This document shows positions 39,326-47,516 of a DNA stretch of 64,000 nucleotides, in pieces. Within the stretch, counting starts at the first letter, position 1; the number at the start of each line of letters is the position of its first letter. The stretch covers positions 1 to 64,000 of the IMG/VR virus record IMGVR_UViG_3300023119_001136; one strand, written 5' to 3'. The translations under genes were made by a program, and so were the position numbers. Under the pieces are notes generated by a model, which saw only the letters and a program-made list of their open reading frames with translations, ran no database searches and had not been told where the DNA came from. This DNA is from a virus.

Positions 39326-39781
39326 CTACGCTACATATCCAGGGGCAACATATCCCGGAGTTATGTATCCACTTGTTTCTTCTGTTGGTTCTGGTAACAA
39401 TGGAAAATCAAAGCCGTCGACGTTTCGTGCTTCAAAATTATTTGTTACGTCTACATCTGCTTTGAATCCTAATTTTGTTATAGAACTTCTACTGTTATTT
39501 AATATGACTGCTACTAAATTTGTTAATTGTACTTTATCATAGCCTTTTAAAGTATCTAATAAATCAAAAACAGGTATTCCATCTGCTTTTGCTTGTGAAA
39601 GTATGACTGATGCTATGCTTATAGAAGCAACTTCTTCAAATCCTCTTTTGACAAAAAATCCTACTACTGCATCGATATCTGCCGCATTATAATGAAGTGA
39701 TCTATCAAAGAATGAATTAAAAGTTCTTCTTGTGTCTAAATTACTATCATTTACTACTGTTATGTTTTCATAAGTAGACAT
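39326..39781 (-). CDS. putative virion protein (151 aa)
   Basis: This 151-aa protein has a helical core (FFVKRGFEEVASISIASVIL, then LLDTLKGYDKVQL) and an extended C-terminus ending in GYITPGYVAPGYVA, a Gly-Tyr repeat often found in linkers at fibre ends. Its gene lies between the tube-like and fibre genes, overlapping the former by one base. No name is recalled. The repeat tail suggests contact with the fibre encoded next. Confidence 0.6.
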   Translation of the reverse strand: MSTYENITVVNDSNLDTRRTFNSFFDRSLHYNAADIDAVVGFFVKRGFEEVASISIASVILSQAKADGIPVFDLLDTLKGYDKVQLTNLVAVILNNSRSSITKLGFKADVDVTNNFEARNVDGFDFPLLPEPTEETSGYITPGYVAPGYVA

Positions 39782-40992
39782 TATGCAGATTCCTGTCTAG
39801 GAACAACATAAGTTTTTCCGTTTACATTTACTAATTTTTCATTTTTGTTATCGTAACTGCCCTTAAAGGGTCTTGAGTTAGCAGGTAAATTATCTGTTAA
39901 ATCGGTTCTTTGTTGTGCAGATCTTTGTTCTGCTCCTGCTGCTTTTATATCTGCCCAATTAATACCACCTTGACCTTGCTGATTTATTCCTCTAGATGTA
40001 AGTCCTTGATTTACAATAGGTTGTAAACCTAATCTATCTAGATTTAATTTATCTCCTAAAAATTTAGAAGCAGATGTTTTTATAAAATTTTGTGCAAATG
40101 CTTCTATAGAATTAGTTCTTCCTTTTTGCGGAGACACACTTCCAAACGGTGTAGTTGTAACTCTACTGGTGCCAAAACTACTGCCTCCTTCTTGTATAGG
40201 ACTTGGTCTAGTATCATAGTGTCTTTGATCTCCAAAAGATGTAGGTGCTACACCTTCTAATAGTTCTCCTCTTTCGTAATGAACTGTTTCGTATGCTACT
40301 GTCATTGAATTAGTTGAAAATTCACTTCCTTCTGATTGCACATTATCGTGTTGGAAATCTTCTACTAATGGATTAATTAGTGTAAAGCATGTATAGTGTG
40401 TTTTTTTATTCAAAGGATGCAATTGGAAAATTTGAATAGAATCAAAAAATTGATACATTTTATTTGGTTTATCTAAACCATATCTGTAATTAAAGTTTTG
40501 AAAATATGTATTATTAGATCCAAATGCACTTCTTCTATATCTTTCGTCTGGAGCAATATCTGGTGCTGCTGAAGCACTTTGTTTTTGATGATCGCCGTCT
40601 GCATAATAATATCTAAAATATGCTTCCCACAACAATGTTGTTAGCCCTGCATTATCATCATGAAATTCAATTCTTACTGGCTGATAATCTATTCTTGTTT
40701 GTAAAAGTTTTTTTCTATTATACTGATTTAAAACTTCTACTTGTGGTCTATATTTTGGCAGTTCTGCACTTTTTGCTAAAATATGAATGTCTTCTTGTGT
40801 AAAATTATCAATGAGCGTGTCTGGTCTAACATCTGGGTTTATATTCAAAACTACATGATAGAGAAACTTGTGCTTAGGAGCAAGACGCATATTGTTAGAG
40901 CGGAATACTCTAGATGCATGATCATAATCGCCTAAATTACCTTTAGGACCATTATAGCTTTTAATATTATCAAAAAATCCTGTGAACGCCAT
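39781..40992 (-). CDS. tail-tube-like baseplate/tube-initiator protein (403 aa)
   Basis: Residues 30-230 resemble a tail tube fold: FRSNNMRLAPKHKFLYHVVL, a LAKSAELPKYRPQVEVLNQY block near 92-111 and RIDYQPVRIEFHDDN near 119-133. A polar Gln/Ser/Gly-rich C-terminal arm follows. Tube-initiator proteins (T4 gp48/gp54 type) share such cores, so that role is possible. It lies next to tube gp19 and has its own late promoter 4 nt before the ATG. The paralog-like relation to gp19 is weak at sequence level. Confidence 0.6.
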   Translation of the reverse strand: MAFTGFFDNIKSYNGPKGNLGDYDHASRVFRSNNMRLAPKHKFLYHVVLNINPDVRPDTLIDNFTQEDIHILAKSAELPKYRPQVEVLNQYNRKKLLQTRIDYQPVRIEFHDDNAGLTTLLWEAYFRYYYADGDHQKQSASAAPDIAPDERYRRSAFGSNNTYFQNFNYRYGLDKPNKMYQFFDSIQIFQLHPLNKKTHYTCFTLINPLVEDFQHDNVQSEGSEFSTNSMTVAYETVHYERGELLEGVAPTSFGDQRHYDTRPSPIQEGGSSFGTSRVTTTPFGSVSPQKGRTNSIEAFAQNFIKTSASKFLGDKLNLDRLGLQPIVNQGLTSRGINQQGQGGINWADIKAAGAEQRSAQQRTDLTDNLPANSRPFKGSYDNKNEKLVNVNGKTYVVPRQESA

Positions 40993-40996
40993 ACTG

Positions 40997-41004
40997 TATT
41001 TATC
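40997..41004 (-). promoter_or_regulatory. late promoter box abutting the tube-like gene
   Basis: GATAAATA on the minus strand, then CAGT and ATG at 40992. It lies just after the gp19 terminator. No Shine-Dalgarno is present. Confidence 0.7.
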
Positions 41005-41022
41005 GTTTATGTAAAGTGTGTG

Positions 41023-41054
41023 GATAATAAAAAAGGGAACCGAAGTTCCCTTTT
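41023..41054 (-). terminator. intrinsic terminator after gene 19
   Basis: Minus strand: AAAAGGGAAC, loop TTCG, GTTCCCTTTT, then more T (stem 41031-41040 and 41045-41054). The UUCG tetraloop and the following T run make a textbook rho-independent terminator. It separates the gp19 message from the next late promoter. Confidence 0.9.
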
Positions 41055-41077
41055 CTAAAGCAATCTCTTATTTGCTA

Positions 41078-41695
41078 TTAACCAGTTGTACCAGTTCCAA
41101 TTGTTCTAGGAACTGCTGCTCCTACTCCTTCACCATTTGGTGTTTGTACAGCATTATCATACTGTATTGTAACTGATGTTTGTACTGGTTCACTGTTTGC
41201 ATATGCTAAGGAATTATAGTTGACTTCTGTTAAGTAGCAACCATAAATTTCCCAAGTTTCTAACACACCTGCTTCTGCTGCTCCATTACCGCCATCTAAA
41301 ATTTCAATGTTAGTTTGGAACTTATAATCAATACCAGATGCAGCACTTGCTTGATTAATAAAGTCAAATTGTTTCTGAAGTTGTTCGCCAACTAGTTTTT
41401 GCACACTGTTGTTTACATCTTCACGTAATGTAATTGTAATTGGGTTCCATGTGTGTTTACCTGCCAAATGTACAGTTGAATTGTATACCGGAATTGGCAT
41501 GTTTTCGAACGTCAAGTTCGGTCTTGCAGCATCGATAACTTGTTTGGTTAATTCAGTAGTTGATGCAGTAACGCCAAAGTTAATAAAGTTTACTCTAAAA
41601 CGGTATTGTAGTTTTGGCATTAACAAGCCTTCAGATGTTGCACTCTGGTCGCTTGCTAATGGAACACTTAATTTTGTTAATGATGAGATTGCCAT
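41078..41695 (-). CDS. 19: tail tube protein gp19
   Basis: gp19 forms the inner tube through which DNA passes. It has 205 aa, longer than T4 (163) but usual for marine relatives. Blocks: LQYRFRVNFINFG near residue 29-41, ENMPIPVYNSTVHLAGKHTW near 64-83, PITITLREDVNNSVQKLVGE near 85-104 and LETWEIYGCYLTEVNYNSL near 142-160. An AGGAG site precedes the ATG, and a GATAAATA box lies 23 nt upstream of the start. It is followed by a strong terminator. Confidence 0.93.
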   Translation of the reverse strand: MAISSLTKLSVPLASDQSATSEGLLMPKLQYRFRVNFINFGVTASTTELTKQVIDAARPNLTFENMPIPVYNSTVHLAGKHTWNPITITLREDVNNSVQKLVGEQLQKQFDFINQASAASGIDYKFQTNIEILDGGNGAAEAGVLETWEIYGCYLTEVNYNSLAYANSEPVQTSVTIQYDNAVQTPNGEGVGAAVPRTIGTGTTG

Positions 41696-41718
41696 TTAAT
41701 ATTTCTCCTATTCACAAG

Positions 41719-41726
41719 TATTTATC
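41719..41726 (-). promoter_or_regulatory. late promoter box of gene 19
   Basis: GATAAATA on the minus strand, 23 nt upstream of ATG 41695, with an AGGAG ribosome site in between. Confidence 0.65.
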
Positions 41727-41728
41727 AG

Positions 41729-41756
41729 TTTAGGGTCAACTTTCGCTGACCCTAAA
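41729..41756 (-). other. long hairpin with GNRA-type loop between genes 18 and 19
   Basis: A 12-bp stem (TTTAGGGTCAGC with GTTGACCCTAAA) closes a GAAA loop on the minus strand, 8 nt past the gp18 stop. No T run follows, since the gp19 late box comes next. It is either a weak terminator, an RNA 3' stabiliser or a processing site. Confidence 0.7.
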
Positions 41757-41764
41757 TTCAGTGA

Positions 41765-44700
41765 TTATAAACTTGCAATTTCTCCTGTGTTTTTAAGACG
41801 TAGTGGAATGTAAATAAACTCAACACTCTTAACTGGTTCGATAGCAACGTCCACATATAGTTCGTTTTTATCAATTCTTGTTGGAGTATTGTTTGTTTCA
41901 TCACATACAACTAGATAGTCAAAAATTGCTCTCAATGATGTAAGTTCAATTAGTAGACTTTCAACTTGTCCTTTAATGCTATCTCTTGTAATCTTATCAT
42001 TTGGTTCAAAGACGAAAGGTTTAGCAAGTGTTTTAAGTTGACTACGTAAGTAAACTACAAGTCTAGCAACATTTACTCTATCTAGTGAACTTGCATTTGC
42101 TGCACGAGTTTTCTGTCCAAAGATAACAAGTCCTGCTCCGTTAATAAACGAAATTGGGTTAATATTCTTAGAATATAGTGTATCTCTTTGTCCTTCGTTT
42201 AGTGCAACACTAGTAAATTCTCCTTCACTATCAATGTAACCTGATGCTGTTGCATTAGTTACACTACCACGTCTTGTACCTGCTGGAGCAAACCAGGGGA
42301 ATGCAACTTGGTCGTTAAGTGCAATAGTTCTTAGTGCCATGTGCGATGCTGGAACAACAATATTGTTACCTGCATTGTCACTTGTAAATCCTGCTGGATA
42401 GTACATGCCTAAGTATTCATCACTTGTAACTGCACCGTCATCATTATCTTCTACTGCGCCTGCAATGTTGTTTGCCCAGTTTGTTAATGATGTGCTATCA
42501 GGTGTTAGTCTCATCGGAGTATCACCTACAACAAACGCTGTTAATCCACGATCGTTGTTTAGTGTTACCATTTCACCAATTAGTTCCGGATAACCTGGAG
42601 TTGAAATCAAGTTAAAGATTCTTGATTCATCATCGCGGATATCTTGGTTGCTGTTCATTTCTGCTTGTAACGCTTGTACAACAATTTTACGCTGTGCTTT
42701 GCGTCCAAATGATCCTGAACCATCTTCGTTGTTTGCTGATTTTGTTACCCAACGGTTAGCATAGTAGCCTGCCATTGATTCGTCGCCATTACGACCATTT
42801 TCAGCATTGATATCAATATGATCACGCTTGAATTCTTTTACGTTGAATCCACTTCTACGTGTATTCCATAGCAACATACCTTTTGGATATAGTGCTGGAT
42901 CTGGAGCATCTGGATCTAAATAGTTGCTTACTAGTAGATCTGCAATATCACCTGCTTCGTCACTGTTTGCGCCTGCTGTGTTATAACGTGCATCTGCAAA
43001 TAGTACACCATTTTCAGTTGTTTGATCTGTGCTGTCTAGTAATGCCCAAACACCTGCTGCTGTCCATCTGTAAACTTGTGGATAGTTTTCTAAGTCTGCT
43101 GTTGAAATCCAAAGATCGCCAACAACTAGCGCACTTCCGTCTGACTGTTCTGTTGGAGCACTTGCTGCAACAATCGGTCCTGCTGGATCGTTTGTGCTAC
43201 TTGCACCGACTAATCCGCCACCTGTGTGATCAAAATTATGATAACCAACCCATGATGTACCATTATGAATCATCATATCTACTTCATCTACTACGCTGCT
43301 ATACCATAGCGCACCATCTGCTGGTGTACTTGTAGGTGCACCTTCTGAAGCAGTGTATGATAATGTTTTCCACCATGTAACAATATATTGCTTAGGTGAT
43401 GTGCTTGAGTCAGTACCCGGTGTGTAATAGAAGTTTGTAGTAGTTGTAGGATCTGTTGAATCAAACACTGTATATGCATTATCAACAATACCATCTGTAT
43501 CAACAATACGAATTTCGCCACCTAGTGCATGTGAAATTACAACTCTGTTTTGTGAATCTACGTTTGCACTTACATTTGTAAATCCTGCTGAGTTAATATC
43601 ACCTGCTAGTGTATCTGCATCAGCAGTTGCACCTGTTGCTGTAAACGAAATTGTTTTTGCACTATCCATTGAGTTTTGTCCTGATAAACTTTCTGACATT
43701 GTAAATGAATATGTGCCTGCTGGGAACGTAGATGCTGTAATTTTTGTTGATGTAATTGTAACCGCACCGCTTCCACTCTTACGATAAATCTTAAAGTTTG
43801 CTAAGTTGTCGTAAGCTTCTTCGCTTGTGTTACTTTGTACATAGATAGAACCTTCTGCAATACCAGCACCGCCACCTGATGTATCCATTTCATAAATTGC
43901 TGTGTGGTTATTTGCATAGATTGGAGCATTTACAGTTGTCCAAGCATCTGTTGCTGAACTGTACTGTTTTACACTCCAGTTTGCACCCAAATTAGGTGTT
44001 GTTGTTTTAACCCAAATAGAACCTGTTGGTCTTGGTTCTGTGTCATTTGTTTTATACTCTGGAACACTTGTATGTGCAGCAATAGTTAGTTCTGGTGAGT
44101 AATATTCGCCAGCTGTTATGCCTAAAGCACTTAACAATGCTGCATCACCAAAAACATCGATCAAGTCGCCTTGGCCGCCAGTTGTACCACCAGCATTATA
44201 TAGTGAAAGTCTTCCGTTGTTATTTTTTGCAGTTACGCCTGCACTTGCAAGTCCTGCATCTACGTTAATTTGTCCAACTAAAGATGTAACAGTTGTACCT
44301 GTAAGTGTAATTGTATGCTCTGTTGAAGTACTGTTTGCTTCTTCAACACGAATAATTAATTCTTGACCAATTGTAAGTGTTGGATTTGCTGCTGTACCAG
44401 TTACTGCTGGCCAACTTTTTCTCCATGCAGCGCCACCTACTTCTACCCAAGTACCGTCTGCATTTTTATACCATAGTTTGTTAGTAGTTGTAACTGCTAC
44501 TAATGCATAGTCGCCTACAGCACCTACTGATGTTTTTGGTGTGTAGTCTGCACCTGCATAATCAACAACTTTTGTTGTATCTGTAATTACAGTAGGAACT
44601 CTGTTAGTAAAAGTTTGTCCACCTGTTGTTGTCGCTGCTGCGCCATTCCATTCAAATATACCGTAGAATGAATCATTTGTATCAAACCACCATGCACCAT

Positions 44701-45094
44701 TAGCAGGCTTGCCTGCTGTTTCTGTTGCACTTGCTGTGATTGCATCCATGTCTACTGGTGCTCTAACAACATACGCTCTATTTGCTACGCCTAAGAAACT
44801 GTATGCTGCTTGTAAACCATATTCGTTTTGCTCGCCCCCATGAATCGAAGCACCATTGTTATCTGTGTAGAACAATGGATCGCCGAATGTTTCTGATAGT
44901 TCACGCTGTGAACTCATCAAATATACTTTGCCAGCATTTGCTGCTGTTGTACCTGGGGCAATACCTGTGCCTGCAGGATTTGATTTATCTTGTTTTGTTG
45001 CCACAAAAATTAGTGGTGTTGTACCTGGTTCAGCAGGAGTGTAAAAACTCTCGTCTATAACGCTGACCTGTACGCCTGGTGATGTTAAAGCCAT
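41765..45094 (-). CDS. 18: tail sheath protein gp18, enlarged
   Basis: gp18 forms the contractile sheath. The N-terminus (MALTSPGVQVSVIDESFYTP) and C-terminus (EPVKSVEFIYIPLRLKNTGE) are typical. At 1,109 aa it is far longer than T4 gp18 (659). The extra length, residues about 130-770, carries repeated short modules of the type G-x-(L/I)-W...W (for example GAWWFDTNDSFYGIFEWNG and GALWYSSVVDEVDMMIHNGT). These look like surface-exposed beta insertions. GGAG precedes the ATG. Core contractile domains resume around residue 780. Confidence 0.93.
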   Translation of the reverse strand: MALTSPGVQVSVIDESFYTPAEPGTTPLIFVATKQDKSNPAGTGIAPGTTAANAGKVYLMSSQRELSETFGDPLFYTDNNGASIHGGEQNEYGLQAAYSFLGVANRAYVVRAPVDMDAITASATETAGKPANGAWWFDTNDSFYGIFEWNGAAATTTGGQTFTNRVPTVITDTTKVVDYAGADYTPKTSVGAVGDYALVAVTTTNKLWYKNADGTWVEVGGAAWRKSWPAVTGTAANPTLTIGQELIIRVEEANSTSTEHTITLTGTTVTSLVGQINVDAGLASAGVTAKNNNGRLSLYNAGGTTGGQGDLIDVFGDAALLSALGITAGEYYSPELTIAAHTSVPEYKTNDTEPRPTGSIWVKTTTPNLGANWSVKQYSSATDAWTTVNAPIYANNHTAIYEMDTSGGGAGIAEGSIYVQSNTSEEAYDNLANFKIYRKSGSGAVTITSTKITASTFPAGTYSFTMSESLSGQNSMDSAKTISFTATGATADADTLAGDINSAGFTNVSANVDSQNRVVISHALGGEIRIVDTDGIVDNAYTVFDSTDPTTTTNFYYTPGTDSSTSPKQYIVTWWKTLSYTASEGAPTSTPADGALWYSSVVDEVDMMIHNGTSWVGYHNFDHTGGGLVGASSTNDPAGPIVAASAPTEQSDGSALVVGDLWISTADLENYPQVYRWTAAGVWALLDSTDQTTENGVLFADARYNTAGANSDEAGDIADLLVSNYLDPDAPDPALYPKGMLLWNTRRSGFNVKEFKRDHIDINAENGRNGDESMAGYYANRWVTKSANNEDGSGSFGRKAQRKIVVQALQAEMNSNQDIRDDESRIFNLISTPGYPELIGEMVTLNNDRGLTAFVVGDTPMRLTPDSTSLTNWANNIAGAVEDNDDGAVTSDEYLGMYYPAGFTSDNAGNNIVVPASHMALRTIALNDQVAFPWFAPAGTRRGSVTNATASGYIDSEGEFTSVALNEGQRDTLYSKNINPISFINGAGLVIFGQKTRAANASSLDRVNVARLVVYLRSQLKTLAKPFVFEPNDKITRDSIKGQVESLLIELTSLRAIFDYLVVCDETNNTPTRIDKNELYVDVAIEPVKSVEFIYIPLRLKNTGEIASL

Positions 45095-45133
45095 TTTTTT
45101 AATCTCCTTTGGGATTTCACTATTGCTATATTA

Positions 45134-45141
45134 TATTTACC
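45134..45141 (-). promoter_or_regulatory. late promoter box of gene 18
   Basis: GGTAAATA on the minus strand, 39 nt upstream of ATG 45094. The ribosome site AAGGAG lies 7-12 nt before the start. Confidence 0.55.
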
Positions 45142-45192
45142 AGTATGCATAGAAATATACCTAAAATACATGGTAAAACACGCATTTTATAC

Positions 45193-45221
45193 TTGACAAA
45201 TATAATATTTTTTGTTATTAT
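45193..45221 (+). promoter_or_regulatory. sigma70-type promoter for the DUF3310-like gene
   Basis: Plus strand: TTGACA (45193-45198), 17-nt spacer, TATTAT (45216-45221). The leader contains AGGAGG (45234-45239), 4 nt before ATG 45244. This is a host-type early promoter facing away from the sheath gene. Confidence 0.85.
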
Positions 45222-45243
45222 CAAGGATAACTTAGGAGGCATC

Positions 45244-45519
45244 ATGAGCATAGATTATAAATTTGACGAAAACCAATATATTGAAGAATTTGCAAAATAT
45301 ATCGATTCAACATATGGTCAACATTATGCAAAGGACAAATTCCAAGCCACTGAGTTTATTGTTGATGGCGGACACGGAACAGGCTTTTGTATTGGTAATG
45401 TTTTAAAGTATGCACAAAGATATGGCAAAAAAGGTACACGCGAAGATGCACGTAAAGATTTAATGAAAGTTTTACATTATGCATTAATGCAAATGTATGT
45501 TCACGATAACAATCTATAG
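45244..45519 (+). CDS. DUF3310-like small protein (91 aa)
   Basis: The ATG at 45244 has a consensus ribosome site; the longer frame upstream lacks one. The 91-aa product contains FCIGNVLKYAQRYGKKGTRE near residues 48-67 and DARKDLMKVLHYALMQMY near 68-85, the pattern of DUF3310 proteins seen in many phages. Their function is unknown. It has its own early promoter on the plus strand inside a late minus-strand block. It converges with the methyltransferase gene, overlapping its stop by 6 nt. Confidence 0.75.
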   Translation: MSIDYKFDENQYIEEFAKYIDSTYGQHYAKDKFQATEFIVDGGHGTGFCIGNVLKYAQRYGKKGTREDARKDLMKVLHYALMQMYVHDNNL

Positions 45520-45996
45520 TTGTTTAAGCCAAACATTGTTTGTACCAACATCGTAATCTACTATCAGTTCGTTTACTGCTTGATAAACACCTGCATAATC
45601 AATATCATGACCAGTTAACCAGCCACCTTTTTTAACCTTAGGTGTATATGCTCTTATGTCTCTGCACACCCAAGGATAACTGTGATCTGCATCTATAAAA
45701 ACTAAATCTTGAGAATTATCAGGAATATTTTTTGCACAATAATCGCTTAATCCTGCAAACGGTTTTAGCCTATCTCCGTACTTTTCTTGGATTTGTTTAT
45801 TATAAAACCCTCTAATACTTTTATCTATTGCGTAAATCACAAGATCGGGATTATTATCTAATAAATGAAATGTTGTTCTGCCATCTCTTACACCTACTTC
45901 GGTCATTGTTTTAATATTGTGTTTTTTTATCCACCAATTTAAAAAATGTTTTCTATTAGGTTTTCCTGTGTATTCAATTGTCTGATCTAAATTCAT
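45514..45996 (-). CDS. class I methyltransferase (Methyltransf_24-like)
   Basis: This 160-aa protein has the SAM fold: MTEVGVRDGRTTFHLLD near residue 31-47, LVIYAIDKSIRG near 52-63, LVFIDADHSYPWVCRDI near 98-114 and GGWLTGHDIDYAGV near 124-137. The FIDADHS and GHD blocks are typical of the Methyltransf_24 family. It overlaps the next methyltransferase-like gene by 4 nt. The target could be a sugar or a virion protein. The gene pair sits between gp13 and gp18. Confidence 0.8.
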   Translation of the reverse strand: MNLDQTIEYTGKPNRKHFLNWWIKKHNIKTMTEVGVRDGRTTFHLLDNNPDLVIYAIDKSIRGFYNKQIQEKYGDRLKPFAGLSDYCAKNIPDNSQDLVFIDADHSYPWVCRDIRAYTPKVKKGGWLTGHDIDYAGVYQAVNELIVDYDVGTNNVWLKQL

Positions 45997-46685
45997 TTCA
46001 TACCTATCCGCATAAATCTTGTATATTTTGTTAAAGATAATTCTCCTTCATAAAAAACGTGCATAGGTGTTTGTTCAGCAAATGTTTGTAAATTAGAAAC
46101 ACAATTTATATGCTGTTCGTGTTCGTAATAGTTATTATTTTGTAATGCAACTATTGTGCCTGATGGAATGTCGTCATACCATTGCGTAAAATCTTCTATA
46201 TGTTCACAACTTGTATTGATAATTGTATTAGGCATTTCAGTTAGTTCTAAACTTGTACCGTTTGCCCTAAAAGTTTCATGTGTAGTAGGATATGTCATTT
46301 TTCTAATATCTAATGTGCTTGCTTTAAATTGCCAGCCATCCATTACATATGGTCGATTAATATTATCAGCAACATCTGCACAACTTGGATCTATATCAAA
46401 GCTTCTAATCTTTTCAAACTTATCAGGAATGTATTCAAACATCATACCTGCAAGGGTGCCAAACCAGCCTGCACATATAAAAACTGTACCCATATCATTG
46501 GGTAAGTTTTCTACCATCCATTTTTTACTTTTCAATTGTCCTAAACTATACGCATCTACCATTGCATATTCAACTTCAGGAAATTTATGTAAAGTCCTTT
46601 TAAGTTGAGACACAGTTACGTTTTCAGGGTATAAAAATTCTAAACCGTTTAGGAATTGAATTACACTGCTGCTAAATTGTTGCAT
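45993..46685 (-). CDS. methyltransferase-like protein (230 aa)
   Basis: This 230-aa protein resembles SAM-dependent enzymes, with FICAGWFGTLAGMMFEYI near residue 69-86 in place of the usual glycine loop, IRSFDIDPSCADVADNINR near 92-110 and NTIINTSCEHIEDFTQWYD near 152-170. The Gly loop is present but changed. Such proteins recur in marine T4-like phages, to my recollection. A TATAAATA box ends 4 nt before the ATG, so it is expressed late. The substrate is unknown. Confidence 0.65.
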   Translation of the reverse strand: MQQFSSSVIQFLNGLEFLYPENVTVSQLKRTLHKFPEVEYAMVDAYSLGQLKSKKWMVENLPNDMGTVFICAGWFGTLAGMMFEYIPDKFEKIRSFDIDPSCADVADNINRPYVMDGWQFKASTLDIRKMTYPTTHETFRANGTSLELTEMPNTIINTSCEHIEDFTQWYDDIPSGTIVALQNNNYYEHEQHINCVSNLQTFAEQTPMHVFYEGELSLTKYTRFMRIGMK

Positions 46686-46689
46686 AGTG

Positions 46690-46697
46690 TATTTATA
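46690..46697 (-). promoter_or_regulatory. late promoter box abutting the methyltransferase-like gene
   Basis: A full TATAAATA on the minus strand, then CACT and ATG at 46685, with no Shine-Dalgarno. It lies in the short gap after gene 13. Confidence 0.75.
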
Positions 46698-46710
46698 TTA
46701 AATGCGTAGT

Positions 46711-47472
46711 TTATCCTATAACAAAACTATAACCTGTGCCGCCTGCAACATTTAATGCTGCTTCTGCGTCAAGTTTTTCCATTTCTGCTTGCGCTTCTGC
46801 TTTTAAACTTGCACCGTTTAAACTAGTACCACCTTGTGGTCCTGCAATTGTTGCAAACTTTTCACGTGCTTCGCCTAACATATACTTACATGCTGCTAAT
46901 GTATAATCTTTGATCCATTGCTTTGAAAGATAGTCTTCTAGCAATTGCGAGTCAGGACGGAAATTGTAGCAATACAACAAAATTTCTTCATCTGCTCTTG
47001 GACGTTGTAGTATTGTTAACTTTTTTGTAGGACTATTCCATGTAAATTCTATAAAGGAACCAAACATTCTACCTACCAATTCTTGATAACTTGCAAACAT
47101 GTAGTAAGTTGCGAGGCCGCCTACAGCAGAACTTGCTAACAAATATGTATTAGTATATGCAAGATTAAATGGCTCGTATAGTGTTCCGCCATCACCTCCA
47201 GCAGATCTACTACCTACACTTCTTCTAAAACACTGTCTTACTTCTTGTATTTCATTTGGAAGAATATAATCATTTTGATCTTCAACTAAAGTTAATGTGA
47301 CATAACTTTCTTCTACACTATGATCAACACGCTGTCTATACCTACTAAGTGCCTTTGTTAAAGCAGTTTCATAGTGTATTGGATCAAGTTCAACATCGAC
47401 CATACCGCCACCTAAAAAGGCTTTTACATAGTCGAAAATTTCTTGTTTTTGTTCAATGTAGTTTGCTGCCAT
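46711..47472 (-). CDS. 13: neck protein gp13
   Basis: gp13 joins gp14 to close the filled head and receive the tail. The start is ATG 47472 (GGAG 9 nt upstream); the longer frame runs through the divergent promoter. The product has 253 aa (T4: 309). Blocks: YIEQKQEIFDYVKAFLGGGM near residue 5-24, ELDPIHYETALTKALSRYRQ near 28-47 and YVTLTLVEDQNDYILPNEIQ near 57-76, then an Arg-rich EVRQCFRR. It diverges from gene 14 on the plus strand. Confidence 0.88.
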   Translation of the reverse strand: MAANYIEQKQEIFDYVKAFLGGGMVDVELDPIHYETALTKALSRYRQRVDHSVEESYVTLTLVEDQNDYILPNEIQEVRQCFRRSVGSRSAGGDGGTLYEPFNLAYTNTYLLASSAVGGLATYYMFASYQELVGRMFGSFIEFTWNSPTKKLTILQRPRADEEILLYCYNFRPDSQLLEDYLSKQWIKDYTLAACKYMLGEAREKFATIAGPQGGTSLNGASLKAEAQAEMEKLDAEAALNVAGGTGYSFVIG

Positions 47473-47489
47473 AAAAGTTCTCCGTATTG

Positions 47490-47511
47490 TATTTATTCGT
47501 TGCGATAAATA
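47490..47511. promoter_or_regulatory. divergent pair of late promoter boxes for genes 13 and 14
   Basis: Minus strand: AATAAATA (47490-47497), 17 nt before the gp13 ATG with a ribosome site. Plus strand: GATAAATA (47504-47511), 5 nt before the gp14 ATG without one. The 44-nt gap holds both, so the two neck genes are turned on together in opposite directions. Confidence 0.75.
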
Positions 47512-47516
47512 TATGT

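Noticed and set aside
47487-47516. TTG start for gp14 at 47487
   Set aside because: It would place the late promoter inside the coding region and adds residues unlike the family; ATG 47517 starts with the family's usual N-terminus.
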